Origin: Leifsonia aquatica
Lineage (GTDB): Bacteria; Actinomycetota; Actinomycetes; Actinomycetales; Microbacteriaceae
Direction: 5' to 3'
Assembly: GCF_014190775.1 (NCBI RefSeq)
Contig: NZ_JACHVP010000003.1
Coordinates: 186,001 to 250,000, forward strand
Length of the DNA: 64,000 nucleotides
Made by a program: the position numbers and the translations under genes. Below the pieces are notes generated by a model. It was not told where the DNA came from. It searched no databases and saw only the letters and a list, made by a program, of their open reading frames with translations. Shown in pieces: positions 7,849-16,817 of the stretch (positions within the stretch are counted from its first letter, which is position 1; each line of letters opens with the position of its first letter).

Positions 7849-9021
7849 TCAGGCCTGAAGGACGACCGCCATGCCCTGGCCGACGCCGATGCAGATGGCG
7901 GCGACGCCGATCCCGCCGCCGCGCGCCGCCAGGGCGTGCGCCAGGTGCCCGACGATCCGGGCTCCGGAGGCGCCGAGCGGATGCCCGATGGCGATCGCGC
8001 CGCCGTGCACGTTGACCTTCGCCGGGTCGAGCTCCGGCCAGAGCCGCAGGCACGCGAGGGACTGTGCGGCGAACGCCTCGTTCAGCTCCACCAGGTCCAC
8101 GTCGTCCCAGGTCAGGCCACTGCGGGCGAGGGCGCGTTCGACCGCCGCGACCGGCGCGATCCCGAAGGCGTCGGGCTCGTTGCCGACGATCGTGCGGGCG
8201 ACGATGCGCGCCAGCGGGGCGGTGTCGAGCGCACCCTCGGCGCCGAGGAGCAGCATCCCCGCCCCGTCGTTGAGCGGGGAGGAGTTGCCCGCGGTCACCG
8301 TACCGCCCTCGCGCCGGAACGCGGGCGCCAGACCGGCCAACGCCTCCGCCGTCGTGTCGGGTCGGATGCTCTCGTCGCGATCGAGCGCGACGCCCGGCAC
8401 GGGCACGGCCTCGACATCGTATGCGCCGGCGTCCCACGCCGCGGCCGCTCGCCGATGCGACTCCAGCGCGAACGCATCCTGCTCCTCGCGCGGGATGCCG
8501 AACCGATCGGCGAGCAGCTCGGCCGTCTCGCCGAGGGGCACGGTCCACGCGGACGGCATCGCCGGGTTCACGAGTCGCCAGCCGAGCGTCGTGGAGACCA
8601 GCGCCTGGTCGGCCGCGGGATACGGCCGGTCGGTCTTCGGCAGCACCCAGGGTGCCCGGGTCATCGACTCCACGCCGCCCGCGACGACGAGGGCGGCGTC
8701 CCCCGTCTCGACAGCACGGCTCGCCTGCACGACCGCCTCGACACCCGACCCGCACAGCCGGTTCACCGTGGCGCCCGGAACCGTGACCGGGAGCCCCGCG
8801 AGCAGCACGGCCATCCTGGCCACGTTGCGGTTGTCCTCGCCTGCCTGGTTGGCGTCGCCGAGGAGCACATCGTCGATGGTCGCCGGGTCGAGGCCGGGAT
8901 GCCGGTCGACGAGGGCGCGCAAGGTGGAGGCGGCCAGGTCGTCCGGGCGGACCCCGGCGAGGGCCTTTCCGTATCGGCCGAACGGCGTGCGCACGGCGTC
9001 GTAGACGAACGCGGCGGTCAT
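7849..9021 (-). CDS. Acetyl-CoA acyltransferase (thiolase)
   Basis: 390 aa, full length for the family. Thiolases cleave or form 3-ketoacyl-CoA in fatty acid, acetoacetyl-CoA or 3-oxoadipyl-CoA metabolism. The acyl-accepting Cys is in VNRLCGSG (Cys90), the catalytic His in AIGHPLGASGARI, and the second Cys in the C-terminal AAICIGVGQG. The N-terminus (RTPFGRYGKALAGVRPDDLAA) resembles the 3-oxoadipyl-CoA thiolase branch, but no aromatic-degradation genes are near, so the substrate stays open. GGAGGAGG precedes the ATG at 9021. It is read alone; a family A hairpin follows. Confidence 0.92.
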   Translation of the reverse strand: MTAAFVYDAVRTPFGRYGKALAGVRPDDLAASTLRALVDRHPGLDPATIDDVLLGDANQAGEDNRNVARMAVLLAGLPVTVPGATVNRLCGSGVEAVVQASRAVETGDAALVVAGGVESMTRAPWVLPKTDRPYPAADQALVSTTLGWRLVNPAMPSAWTVPLGETAELLADRFGIPREEQDAFALESHRRAAAAWDAGAYDVEAVPVPGVALDRDESIRPDTTAEALAGLAPAFRREGGTVTAGNSSPLNDGAGMLLLGAEGALDTAPLARIVARTIVGNEPDAFGIAPVAAVERALARSGLTWDDVDLVELNEAFAAQSLACLRLWPELDPAKVNVHGGAIAIGHPLGASGARIVGHLAHALAARGGGIGVAAICIGVGQGMAVVLQA

Positions 9022-9093
9022 GCTGCCTCCTCCGGTCGCCGCTTCGTCGCGGGCGATCCTCCGCCAGCCTAAGACGTCGGGCGGGCGCGCGCG

Positions 9094-9705
9094 TCAGGCG
9101 AACGCGCGGTGGATCCAGTCGAGCTGGATCTGCGCGAGCACGGCGACCACCGCGTAGCTCGCGACCGTGAGCACGGGCACCCAGCCGGAGAGCGTCACGA
9201 AAACCCGGCGCGCTCGTTCGGGGACGGGGATGGTGCCCGACTTCAGGTTGTACAGCGTCACGCCCCAGAAGGTCGGGATGGTGACCGCCCACGTGACCAT
9301 GCACCAGGGGCAGAGGATGTGCAGCACGGTCAGCGACGCCGTGATGAGGAACACCACCAGCGCCAGCGCGAGCACCACGCCCGCGTTGAAGGCGATCCAG
9401 AACCAGCGGGCCAGGCCGCCGCGGCTCGCCAGCACGGCGACGCCCGCGGCGATCGTCGCCGTCCAGCCGATCAGTCCGAGCAGCGGGTTCGGGAACCCGA
9501 GCAGCGAGCCCTGCCACGAGGCGAGGTTCGTCGCGCAGCCGATCAGGACGTTGAAGCTGCAGGTCAGCTGCGCGTTCGGGTCGCGCAGCATGTCCAGCTT
9601 GTCGATCGTCAGGAGGAAGGCGGCGGCCAGGCCGATGGCGCCCGCGACGATCAGCCAGATCGCGAGGAGACGCGGCCGCGGGTCGAGGCGGGAGGCGGTG
9701 GTCAT
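9094..9705 (-). CDS. Vitamin K epoxide reductase (VKOR) family protein
   Basis: 203 aa. Bacterial VKORs reoxidise the disulfide-forming pathway outside the membrane by passing electrons to quinone. Four or five membrane helices carry the two loop cysteines (Cys49 in QLTCSFN, Cys57 in IGCATN) and the active-site pair CPWC (Cys132, Cys135). There is no fused DsbA-like thioredoxin domain, so a separate partner is needed. I use the ATG at 9705, four bases after the preceding stop. It closes a three-gene unit led by oxidase subunit I, which would drain the same quinone/cytochrome pool. Confidence 0.9.
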   Translation of the reverse strand: MTTASRLDPRPRLLAIWLIVAGAIGLAAAFLLTIDKLDMLRDPNAQLTCSFNVLIGCATNLASWQGSLLGFPNPLLGLIGWTATIAAGVAVLASRGGLARWFWIAFNAGVVLALALVVFLITASLTVLHILCPWCMVTWAVTIPTFWGVTLYNLKSGTIPVPERARRVFVTLSGWVPVLTVASYAVVAVLAQIQLDWIHRAFA

Positions 9706-9709
9706 CGGT

Positions 9710-9958
9710 TCACACCGGCCACGGAAGCATGCAGATGCCCACGACGAGCATGGTGGCCGCTGCGATCGCCGCGGCGCCGGCGGCGGAGTGCCGGCGCGCA
9801 TCCCGGGTGGAGCCCCACAGCTCGGCCCGCGCGCAGGTGCGCTCCGCATCCCGCACGATCTCGCCGGTGCCGGGGAGGTCGAGGTCCAGCGCCCCGCGCC
9901 GCGCCTGCTGGCGGATGCGCGCGGCCTCCTCGACCGTCATCGTCGTCGTGCTGCTCAT
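9710..9958 (-). CDS. Small single-pass membrane protein between ctaD and VKOR
   Basis: 82 aa. The ATG at 9958 overlaps the ctaD stop as ATGA, and its stop lies four bases from the VKOR start, so it is translationally tied into the operon. The first 58 residues are charged and hydrophilic (Arg/Glu-rich, one Cys in RTCARAEL); the last 24 form one hydrophobic helix with a second Cys ([11 protein letters not shown]). The topology suggests a tail-anchored protein. I do not recognise a family. By position it could be an accessory subunit or assembly factor of the oxidase, which is inference only. Confidence 0.82.
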   Translation of the reverse strand: MSSTTTMTVEEAARIRQQARRGALDLDLPGTGEIVRDAERTCARAELWGSTRDARRHSAAGAAAIAAATMLVVGICMLPWPV

Positions 9959-11667
9959 CGCGCCTGCTCCGACTCCTCGGCGGTGAGCGACTCGGGCGCC
10001 GCCCCGGCGGCCAGCGGCGCGAGCTGCGCACCGGTGCCGTGGTGCAGGTCGAAGGCGGGCGACTCCGAGCGGATGCGCGGGATCGACGTGAAGTTGTGCC
10101 GCGGCGGCGGGCAGCTCGTCGCCCACTCGAGTGACCGGCCGGTGCCCCACGGGTCGTTCACGGTGACCTTCGGCGCGCGACGCCAGGTCAGGTAGATGTT
10201 GACCAGCAGCGGGATCATCGACGCCGCCATCACCGCGGAGCCGAGGGTGGAGAGCTGGTTCATCCAGGTGAAGCCGTCCTGCGGCAGGTACGTGGCGTAT
10301 CGACGCGGCATCCCGATGACGCCGAGCCAGTGCTGGATGAGGAAAGTCATGTGGAAGCCGATGAACAGCAGCCAGAAGTTCCACGTGGCGAGCGTCTCGT
10401 TGAGCATCCGCCCCGTCCACTTGGGCCACCAGTAGTAGAGGCCCGAGAAGGTCGCGAAGATGACCGCGCCGATCAGGACGTAGTGGAAGTGGGCGACGAC
10501 GAAGTACGTGTCGGAGACGTGGAAGTCGAGGGGAGGCGAGGCGAGGATGACACCGGTCAGGCCGCCGAACGTGAAGTTGATCAGGAACCCGATGGCGAAG
10601 AGCATGGGCGATTCGAACGTCAGCGAACCCCGCCACATCGTGCCGACCCAGTTGAAGATCTTCACGCCCGTCGGCACCGCGATCAGCATCGTCATCAGCG
10701 AGAACCAGGGCAGGAGCACGCTCCCGGTCACGTACATGTGGTGCGCCCACACGGTGATCGACAGGGCGGCGATCGCGACGGTGGCGTAGACGAGGGTCTT
10801 GTACCCGAAGATCGGTTTGCGGCTGAAGACCGGGAGGACCTCCGAGATGATCCCGAAGAAGGGCAGCACGATCACGTAGACCTCGGGGTGGCCCCAGAAC
10901 CAGAAGAGGTGCTGCCAGAGCAGCGCGCCTCCATTCGCCGCGTCGAAGATGTGGGCGCCGAAGACGCGGTCCGCCATGGCGGCGACGAGGGCCGCGGCGA
11001 GCACCGGGAACGCCATGAGCGCCAGGATCGAGGTGATGAGCGTGTTCCAGGTGAAGATCGACATCCGGAACATCGTCATGCCCGGCGCGCGCATGGTCAT
11101 GATCGTGGTGATGAAGTTGACCGACGAGAAGATCGTCGCGAAGCCGAGCAGGACGGCGCCGGCGAACCAGAGGGTGTTCCCGAGTCCGGGCGAGAAGGTC
11201 GTCGAGGCGAGCGGCTGGTAGGCGAACCAGCCGAAGTCCGCGGCGCCCTGCGGGGTGAGCAGGCCGCCCGCGGCGATGAGGCCGCCGAACAGGAAGCACC
11301 AGAACGAGAACGCGTTCAGCCGCGGGAACGCCACGTCGGGCGCCCCGAGCTGCAGCGGGATGATGACGTTCGCGGCGCCGGTGAAGAACGGCATCGCGTA
11401 GAGCAACAGCATGATCGTGCCGTGCATCGTGAACATCTGGTTGTACTGCTCGCCCGACAGGATGTGCAGGCCCGGCTCCATCAGCTGCGCGCGGATGAGG
11501 AGCGCCATGATCCCGCCGATGGCGAAGAACACACCGGACGCGACCATGTACATGTAGCCGATGGTCTTGTGGTCGGTGGAGGTGATCCAGGTCACCACGA
11601 TGTTGCCCTTGCGGGTCGGGCGGGTGAGCGCTCGCTGCTGCGGAGGGTCCGTGGTGGTCGCGGTCAT
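9955..11667 (-). CDS. ctaD: Cytochrome c oxidase subunit I (heme-copper oxidase)
   Basis: 570 aa with twelve membrane helices. It is the catalytic subunit that reduces O2 at a heme a3-CuB centre and pumps protons. Visible hallmarks are the low-spin heme His region ([16 protein letters not shown]), the CuB/cross-link segment [12 protein letters not shown], the tandem His in WAHHMYVTG, and HFHYVLIG with the axial heme ligands. I start at the ATG at 11667 (GAGGG abuts it). No subunit II, III or cytochrome bc genes are nearby, so this looks like a second, stand-alone copy and not the main operon. It faces a Cys-containing HTH regulator 138 bp away. Confidence 0.92.
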   Translation of the reverse strand: MTATTTDPPQQRALTRPTRKGNIVVTWITSTDHKTIGYMYMVASGVFFAIGGIMALLIRAQLMEPGLHILSGEQYNQMFTMHGTIMLLLYAMPFFTGAANVIIPLQLGAPDVAFPRLNAFSFWCFLFGGLIAAGGLLTPQGAADFGWFAYQPLASTTFSPGLGNTLWFAGAVLLGFATIFSSVNFITTIMTMRAPGMTMFRMSIFTWNTLITSILALMAFPVLAAALVAAMADRVFGAHIFDAANGGALLWQHLFWFWGHPEVYVIVLPFFGIISEVLPVFSRKPIFGYKTLVYATVAIAALSITVWAHHMYVTGSVLLPWFSLMTMLIAVPTGVKIFNWVGTMWRGSLTFESPMLFAIGFLINFTFGGLTGVILASPPLDFHVSDTYFVVAHFHYVLIGAVIFATFSGLYYWWPKWTGRMLNETLATWNFWLLFIGFHMTFLIQHWLGVIGMPRRYATYLPQDGFTWMNQLSTLGSAVMAASMIPLLVNIYLTWRRAPKVTVNDPWGTGRSLEWATSCPPPRHNFTSIPRIRSESPAFDLHHGTGAQLAPLAAGAAPESLTAEESEQAR

Positions 11668-11750
11668 CCCTCGATCGTGGTGGCCGGGGAGGCGCGCTGC
11701 CGGGCGGAATGCCGGAAATAATACATGCGTTGTGGCAGGCCCCCGAGCCC

Positions 11751-11767
11751 TTCTACGATGTGTAGAA
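11751..11767. promoter_or_regulatory. Inverted repeat between ctaD and its divergent regulator
   Basis: TTCTAC (11751-11756) and GTAGAA (11762-11767) are perfect 6-bp arms with a 5-nt centre in the 138-bp divergent intergenic region. A TATTAT hexamer for the ctaD direction lies on the minus strand close by (about 11719-11724). It is a plausible operator for the neighbouring regulator. Confidence 0.5.
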
Positions 11768-11805
11768 AAGCCGTCCCGTTCGGGTCGGAGAGCGGAGAAG
11801 AGCAC

Positions 11806-12429
11806 GTGGCGCAACGGCAGTCGACCGGCCTCCGGCGAACGCTGGTGTCATCGCCGCGCATCCGGCTCCTCGCACGCCTCCAGCACGAGAGCCCGCAGAC
11901 CGCGCCGCGCCTGGCGGAGGATGTCGACCTCCATCACAACACCGTTCGCGAACACCTGGAACGCCTGATCGACGACGGCTTGGTCGTCCGCACGACCGAG
12001 CACCGCACCGTGCGCGGCCGTCCGCAGGTGCTGTACTCGGCCGCCAACGGGCTCGACGGGGCGAGCGAACGCGCACGAACCCAGACCGACGACGCGATCG
12101 CCCTGGGCCGCGCGTACCGCCAGGCGTACCCCGTCTCAGCGGAGGCCGGCACCGACACCGACACCGCGGCAGACGCGCAGCTCGATGTGCTCGAGGACTA
12201 CCTCGACCGCTGCGGCTTCGAGCCTCGCGTCGACCGGCCCGCCCTCGAGATCCGCCTGACCTGTCCCTTCGGCGACCTGCGCTCCGAGCTCGCCGACTCC
12301 CTCTGCACGGTCGACCGGAAGGTGGTGTGCAGCGTCGTGGCGCGGGTAGAGGGCCCGCTCGACGTGACCGGCATCACGCCGACAGCGGATGCCGTGACGT
12401 GCGTCCTCACGATGAAGCGGCGGCTCTAG
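11806..12429 (+). CDS. HTH regulator with C-terminal cysteine domain (SufR/ArsR-like)
   Basis: 207 aa from the GTG at 11806, preceded by GGAGAAG. Residues about 5-75 are a winged helix ([20 protein letters not shown], then [18 protein letters not shown]). The C-terminal third contains three cysteines in [16 protein letters not shown] and VVCSVV, spaced as in SufR-like regulators that bind an iron-sulfur cluster; that ligand is inferred. It is divergent from ctaD/VKOR, so it may tie oxidase and thiol-oxidation genes to redox or metal status. Its stop codon overlaps the convergent HAD gene's stop. Confidence 0.8.
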   Translation: MAQRQSTGLRRTLVSSPRIRLLARLQHESPQTAPRLAEDVDLHHNTVREHLERLIDDGLVVRTTEHRTVRGRPQVLYSAANGLDGASERARTQTDDAIALGRAYRQAYPVSAEAGTDTDTAADAQLDVLEDYLDRCGFEPRVDRPALEIRLTCPFGDLRSELADSLCTVDRKVVCSVVARVEGPLDVTGITPTADAVTCVLTMKRRL

Positions 12430-13319
12430 AACCGCCGGACGCTACTCAGCCCGAGCTCGCGGCGCCAGTGCGCCAGGAACTCGGCGCCGGCGTCGTCGTG
12501 GATGGCGTCGCCGATCGTGATCACCTCGTACGGGCGATCCAGGATGCCGTCGGCCGGGCGCACATCCACGTGCGCGACATCGAAGCCGGCGTCGTGCACA
12601 TAGTCGGCCATCTTGTAGTCGCTGCGGGAGTCGCCGACCGAGCGCCAGCGGCGGGGGAGCGGACCGCGCTCGGCGAAGTACTCGAAGGCGCGCTGCGCAC
12701 CGCGGTCCTTGTCGAGCAGCACCGACTCGATGTCCGTCGAGATGATGGTCGGATCGATGCGGAACGGCACCGCGCCGGCCGCGTCGGGCGTCGAGCGCTC
12801 GCCGTAGCGCAGGCCGATCCCGAGCCCGGTCAGGAGCTCGTACGCCGCATCCTGGAACCGCGGCTGCGCCTCCTTGTAGACGTCCGACTCCACGTCGGTG
12901 CGCTGCTCGACCGAGATCATCGCGCGCTTCGTCTCGTCGAAGAACATCGTGTCCGCGAACCGCTCGCGCACGAGCGAGCGGATGCCGTCGACCGCCTCCG
13001 GGGAGAACGCGACCGACTCGTCGACCGTCACCTCGCCCATCCCGTCGGCCGTGATCGCCGCCCAAGCGCCGCCCTTCTCGAAGACGCCGAACATCCGGGC
13101 GCCCTGCTGCTCGAGCGCATCCCCCAGCCCCGCGTCGAGGAGGGGTGCGACGACCTGGTGGCGGATGAAGTCGCCGGAGCGCCCCGTGATGAACGCGATC
13201 GGCACCCCGGCCGCCGCGATCGCGACGAGGTCGGTGACGATGCTGCGCACGTTGATGGTGCGGGTGACGGGACTGGCGAGCGGGCCGTCGACGTCGAAGA
13301 GGAGTCCGAGATTGTGCAC
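12426..13319 (-). CDS. HAD family hydrolase
   Basis: About 297 aa. The nucleophile motif FDVDGPL is at the N-terminus (HAD motif I, DxD), motif II is FITGRSGD, and motif IV is the late SVGDSRSDYKMADY, which is typical of Cof-type HAD phosphatases that act on small phosphorylated metabolites. The start is uncertain: I use the GTG at 13319 because the HAD fold begins only six residues in, but there is no strong ribosome site. The gene is convergent with the HTH regulator (stops overlap) and is separated from the MMPL gene by a family B hairpin. Confidence 0.82.
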   Translation of the reverse strand: MHNLGLLFDVDGPLASPVTRTINVRSIVTDLVAIAAAGVPIAFITGRSGDFIRHQVVAPLLDAGLGDALEQQGARMFGVFEKGGAWAAITADGMGEVTVDESVAFSPEAVDGIRSLVRERFADTMFFDETKRAMISVEQRTDVESDVYKEAQPRFQDAAYELLTGLGIGLRYGERSTPDAAGAVPFRIDPTIISTDIESVLLDKDRGAQRAFEYFAERGPLPRRWRSVGDSRSDYKMADYVHDAGFDVAHVDVRPADGILDRPYEVITIGDAIHDDAGAEFLAHWRRELGLSSVRRF

Positions 13320-13348
13320 ACCCCATTCTCGCCGATGGCGCGCGCCTC

Positions 13349-13407
13349 CACATTCGTCACGAATGTCGTGAAAGCGACGCCCAAAGGCGACATTCGTGAC
13401 GAATGTG
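13349..13407. repeat. Gene-end hairpin repeat, family B copy 1
   Basis: A perfect 20-bp inverted repeat: CACATTCGTCACGAATGTCG at 13349-13368 and its exact reverse complement at 13388-13407, with a 19-nt loop. Each arm is itself a 17-nt palindrome (ACATTCGT-n-ACGAATGT). It starts eight bases downstream of the MMPL stop. A diverged copy with the same 19-nt loop is at 49011-49070. Confidence 0.85.
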
Positions 13408-13414
13408 ATGACGA

Positions 13415-15961
13415 CTAGCGCGTCGGGAGAGGCTCCGGGTCCGCCGCCGGGTCCGCAACAGCCGCGTCCACCGGGGTGCCGTCGACGTGGTGGCGGCGCT
13501 CGAGGTTCGCGCCCTCCACGTCCACGTTCGGGAGGATGCGGTCGAGCCAGCGCGGCAGCCACCAGGCGCCCCGCCCGACGAGGTGCATCAGGGCGGGCAT
13601 GAGCAGCATGCGGACCACGAACGCGTCGAGCAGCACGCCGAAGGCGAGGCCGAAGCCGAGCGACCGGATGATCGTCGAGTCCGAGAAGATGAACCCGCCG
13701 AAGACCGACACCATGATGATGCCCGCCGCGATCACGACCGAGCGGCCGGCGCGGAAACCCTGCGCCACGGCCAGGCGTGCGGGCGAGCCGTGCACGTACG
13801 CCTCCCGCATCCCGGTCGAGAGGAACAGCTGGTAGTCCATCGCCAGTCCGAACAGGATGCCAACGAGGATGACCGGCAGGAAGCTCAGGATGGGCCCGGT
13901 CGTGTGGATGCCGAACAGCGCACCGAACCAGCCCCATTGAAAGACGGCCACGATCGCGCCGTACGTCGCGAACAGGGAGAGCACGAAGCCTCCCGTCGCG
14001 ATCAGCGGCACCACGAAGGACCGGAACACCACGATCATGATGATCAGCGACAGTCCGACGACGACCGCGAGGTAGAGCGGAAGGATGCCGACGATCTTCT
14101 CGGAGATGTCGATGTTGCTGGCCGCCTGCCCGGCGACGCCGAGCGTGATGCCGTCGCCGACCGCGGGCAGGTCGCGCAGGTCGCGCACGAGCTGCTCGGT
14201 GGAGGCGCTGCTCGGCCCCTCCTTCGGCACCACCTGGAACGCGGTGAGCCGGTGGTCGTCCGAGACGGCGATCGGGGCGACGGCGGCGACATCGGACTGG
14301 TCGGCGAGCTTCTTCGCGATCGTCAGCTGCGTCGCGGTGACCTGGTCGTCGTCGAGACCGGCGGGCAGTGTGGCCGAGACGAGCAGGGTGCCGTTGGCAC
14401 CGGCGCCGAAGGAGTCTTCGATCACCTGGTACGCGCGGGCGGTGGTGGAGCCGGCGGGCTCCTGGGCGCCGTCCGGGAGGCCGACGCGCATCGTGAGGAT
14501 GGGCGCGGCGATGACGAGGAGGCCGACGATGGTGGCGACGACGGTCACGACGGCGCGCCACGTCTTCATCGGGCGCACCGGCTTCTGAGCGCGGTGCTCG
14601 TGGGCGGCGGCGCGGGCGCGGGCCTTCTTGGTGAGCACGCGCATCCCGACCAGGCCGAGGAGGGCGGGCGTCAGCGTGATGGCGATCAGCACGGAGACGG
14701 CCACGGCGATCGCGCCCGCTGTGCCCATCAGGCCGAGGAACGGGATGCCGGTGACGTTGAGCGCCAGAAGGGCGATGACGACGGTCGCGCCGGCGAAGAC
14801 GACCGCGTTGCCGGCCGTGCCGGTGGCGAGGCCGATCGACTCCCGCACCTCGGCGCCCTGGAGGAGCTGCTTGCGGTGCCGGTTGATGATGAAGAGCGCG
14901 TAGTCGATGCCGACGGCCAAGCCCAGCATCACGCCGAGCACGGGAGTGACCGACGCCATCTGCACCACGCCGGAGAAGGCGAGGGTGCCGACCGCGGAGA
15001 TGGCGACGCCGAGGATGGCGGTGACGAGCGGGAGCGCGGCGGCGATGACCGAGCCCAGCATCACGAGCAGCACGATGGCGGCGATGATCACGCCGATCAG
15101 CTCGCCGACACCGAGCACCTCGGGAACGCCCTGGGCGAGCTCGGTGGAGAAGTCGGCGGTGACGCCCTCGACGGGGTTCTTCTCGAAGTGGTCGATGACG
15201 GCGTTCTTCGACTCCTCCGAGAGCTCGAGGCGCGGCTTGTCGAACGCGACGCTCACGAGCGCGGCGGAGCCGTCGGAGGAGACGAGGCGGATGTCCTTGG
15301 CGAGACCGAGGAGTTCGGCTCCCTGGTCGAGCTTCGCGGTCTGCGTCGTCAGCTCGGTGCGGCCGTCGGTGAGCTTCTGCTGCTGCTCCGCGAGCTGGGC
15401 CTTGCCGGCGTCGAGCTGCGCCTGCTGCGCATCGAGGGCGGTCGTGGGCTGCCCGGCGGCGACGAGCTGCTGCTTCGCGGCGTCGAGCTGCGCCTGGGCC
15501 GCCTCCAGCTGGGCTGTGCCGGCGTCGAGCTGCGTCTGCCCGGCGTCGAGCTGCGCGGTCGCGGCGGTGATCTTCGCCCGGCCGTCGGTGATCTGCTGCT
15601 GCTGGTCGGCGCGCTGCTTCTCGGTCGAGAACGGGTCGGTCACGCCCGAGACGTCGGGCAGGTCCTTGGCGCTCTCGATGCGGTCGGCGATGGCGGTCTT
15701 CTGCGCATCGGTGAAGGCCGATCCGTCCTTCGTGGTGAGCACGACGGTGCCGGAGGCGCCGCTGAACTTCGGCAGCTTCTTCGCCAGATCGTCGGTCACC
15801 GCGCCGGAGGCCGTGCCCGGGATGTCGAAGCTCGAGCTGAGCCCCTTATAGCCGATGAGGAACCCGGCGCCCGCGATGGCGAGCACCACGATCCAGGCAC
15901 CGATGACGACCCAGGCCCGCTTGGCGGATCCCTTTCCCAGGCGGTACAGCAACTCGGCCAT
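13415..15961 (-). CDS. MMPL/RND family exporter
   Basis: 848 aa, about twelve membrane helices in two repeats of the SSD/MMPL type. Actinobacterial members export lipids or drugs using the proton gradient. I start at the ATG at 15961 (GGAGAGGATGAG upstream). The first extracytoplasmic domain, about residues 125-210, is an unusual coiled coil made of LDAGQTQ-, LDAGTAQ- and LDAQQAQ-like units, as also seen in YhgE/Pip-type proteins. A TetR gene is divergent 84 bp away with an inverted repeat between them, so induction by an exported compound is likely. Confidence 0.9.
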   Translation of the reverse strand: MAELLYRLGKGSAKRAWVVIGAWIVVLAIAGAGFLIGYKGLSSSFDIPGTASGAVTDDLAKKLPKFSGASGTVVLTTKDGSAFTDAQKTAIADRIESAKDLPDVSGVTDPFSTEKQRADQQQQITDGRAKITAATAQLDAGQTQLDAGTAQLEAAQAQLDAAKQQLVAAGQPTTALDAQQAQLDAGKAQLAEQQQKLTDGRTELTTQTAKLDQGAELLGLAKDIRLVSSDGSAALVSVAFDKPRLELSEESKNAVIDHFEKNPVEGVTADFSTELAQGVPEVLGVGELIGVIIAAIVLLVMLGSVIAAALPLVTAILGVAISAVGTLAFSGVVQMASVTPVLGVMLGLAVGIDYALFIINRHRKQLLQGAEVRESIGLATGTAGNAVVFAGATVVIALLALNVTGIPFLGLMGTAGAIAVAVSVLIAITLTPALLGLVGMRVLTKKARARAAAHEHRAQKPVRPMKTWRAVVTVVATIVGLLVIAAPILTMRVGLPDGAQEPAGSTTARAYQVIEDSFGAGANGTLLVSATLPAGLDDDQVTATQLTIAKKLADQSDVAAVAPIAVSDDHRLTAFQVVPKEGPSSASTEQLVRDLRDLPAVGDGITLGVAGQAASNIDISEKIVGILPLYLAVVVGLSLIIMIVVFRSFVVPLIATGGFVLSLFATYGAIVAVFQWGWFGALFGIHTTGPILSFLPVILVGILFGLAMDYQLFLSTGMREAYVHGSPARLAVAQGFRAGRSVVIAAGIIMVSVFGGFIFSDSTIIRSLGFGLAFGVLLDAFVVRMLLMPALMHLVGRGAWWLPRWLDRILPNVDVEGANLERRHHVDGTPVDAAVADPAADPEPLPTR

Positions 15962-16001
15962 CTCATCCTCTCCGTGGCGTCCACGCGCCGACTCGGTCGA
16001 T

Positions 16002-16021
16002 GATACGCACCGTCTCGTATC
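16002..16021. promoter_or_regulatory. TetR operator candidate between MMPL exporter and tetR
   Basis: GATACG (16002-16007) and CGTATC (16016-16021) are perfect 6-bp arms with an 8-nt spacer, midway between the two divergent start codons. The 20-bp span is typical for a TetR-family dimer site. Confidence 0.6.
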
Positions 16022-16045
16022 GAAAGATGAACATAGGATGTGAGG

Positions 16046-16627
16046 ATGACGGGCCGCAGCGGACGCTCGCGCAGCGAGGAAGCGCGCGTCGCCATCCTCG
16101 AGGCGACCGCGCGGCTCTTCGCGACCCGCGGCTACGACCACCTGACGATCGAGGGCGTGGCCGCCGAGGCGGGCGTCGGCAAGCAGACCATCTATCGCTG
16201 GTGGGGCTCGAAGAGCGAGCTCGTGGTCGACTGCCTGGTCGAGGGCGTGCTCATGCCCGAGCCGCTCATCCCGCCGGACACCGGCGACCTGCGCGCCGAC
16301 CTGGTCTCCTGGCTGCACGACGTCTTCCACGTGCTGCAGCGCTCGGAGGGCGAGAACCTCATCCGTTCGTTCGCCGCGGCCGCCGCCGAGAACGCCGAGG
16401 TCACGCGCCGCATCCGCGATAAGCTCGGAGCGGGTTCAGCCCTCTCGGCCCGCCTGGAGTCGGCGGTGGCGGCGGGCCAGTTGGCGCCCACCGTCCCGAT
16501 GTCCGAGTTCGGCGAGGTCCTCGTCGGTGCCATCATCCTGCGCGCCCTGGCCCGGGTCGAGACCGACGACGCGTCGGCCGAGCGGCTGATCGCGGTCGTG
16601 CTCGACGGGCCCGCGCTCGACCGCTGA
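16046..16627 (+). CDS. TetR family regulator
   Basis: About 193 aa from the ATG at 16046 (a GTG two codons earlier at 16040 is also possible). The HTH spans about residues 25-60 (ATRGYDHLTIEGVAAEAGVG, then KQTIYRWWGSKSELV), the classic TetR recognition helix. The C-terminal half (about 70-193) should be the ligand and dimer domain and resembles the TetR_C_16-like group. It is divergent from the MMPL exporter and probably represses it and itself through the repeat at 16002-16021. Confidence 0.88.
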   Translation: MTGRSGRSRSEEARVAILEATARLFATRGYDHLTIEGVAAEAGVGKQTIYRWWGSKSELVVDCLVEGVLMPEPLIPPDTGDLRADLVSWLHDVFHVLQRSEGENLIRSFAAAAAENAEVTRRIRDKLGAGSALSARLESAVAAGQLAPTVPMSEFGEVLVGAIILRALARVETDDASAERLIAVVLDGPALDR

Positions 16628-16817
16628 GCGGTACGCGGGACTCCTCCTCTACATCCTGAACGTACTGCTCCGTCTACGGAGGACCAGCCCGTCGACACGG
16701 AACTTTCGTCGCGTGACACTGAGACCAGCGCAGCAGGCTCCGATGAGGCATATATGCCCGATACATTTCCGGTGGCCCTGTCCATGGGTGCGGTGATGCT
16801 GTGAGCGGAGTTTCGAT
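16628..16817. other. Intergenic region upstream of the adhesin gene
   Basis: 190 bp between the tetR stop and the large surface protein. Only GCGGAG near 16805, the ribosome site for the ATG at 16818, is clear. I see no RNA gene, no convincing terminator and no strong promoter match. Confidence 0.35.

Noticed and set aside
10196-11721. Charged + strand frames opposite ctaD
   Set aside because: Shadow frames of a membrane protein; complementing hydrophobic codons yields Asp/Glu/Arg/His-rich text with no family match.
13487-16003. Long + strand frame opposite the MMPL gene
   Set aside because: Same shadow effect; residues are dominated by Arg, Asp, Glu, Gly and His without hydrophobic segments, while the minus strand reads as a canonical transporter.
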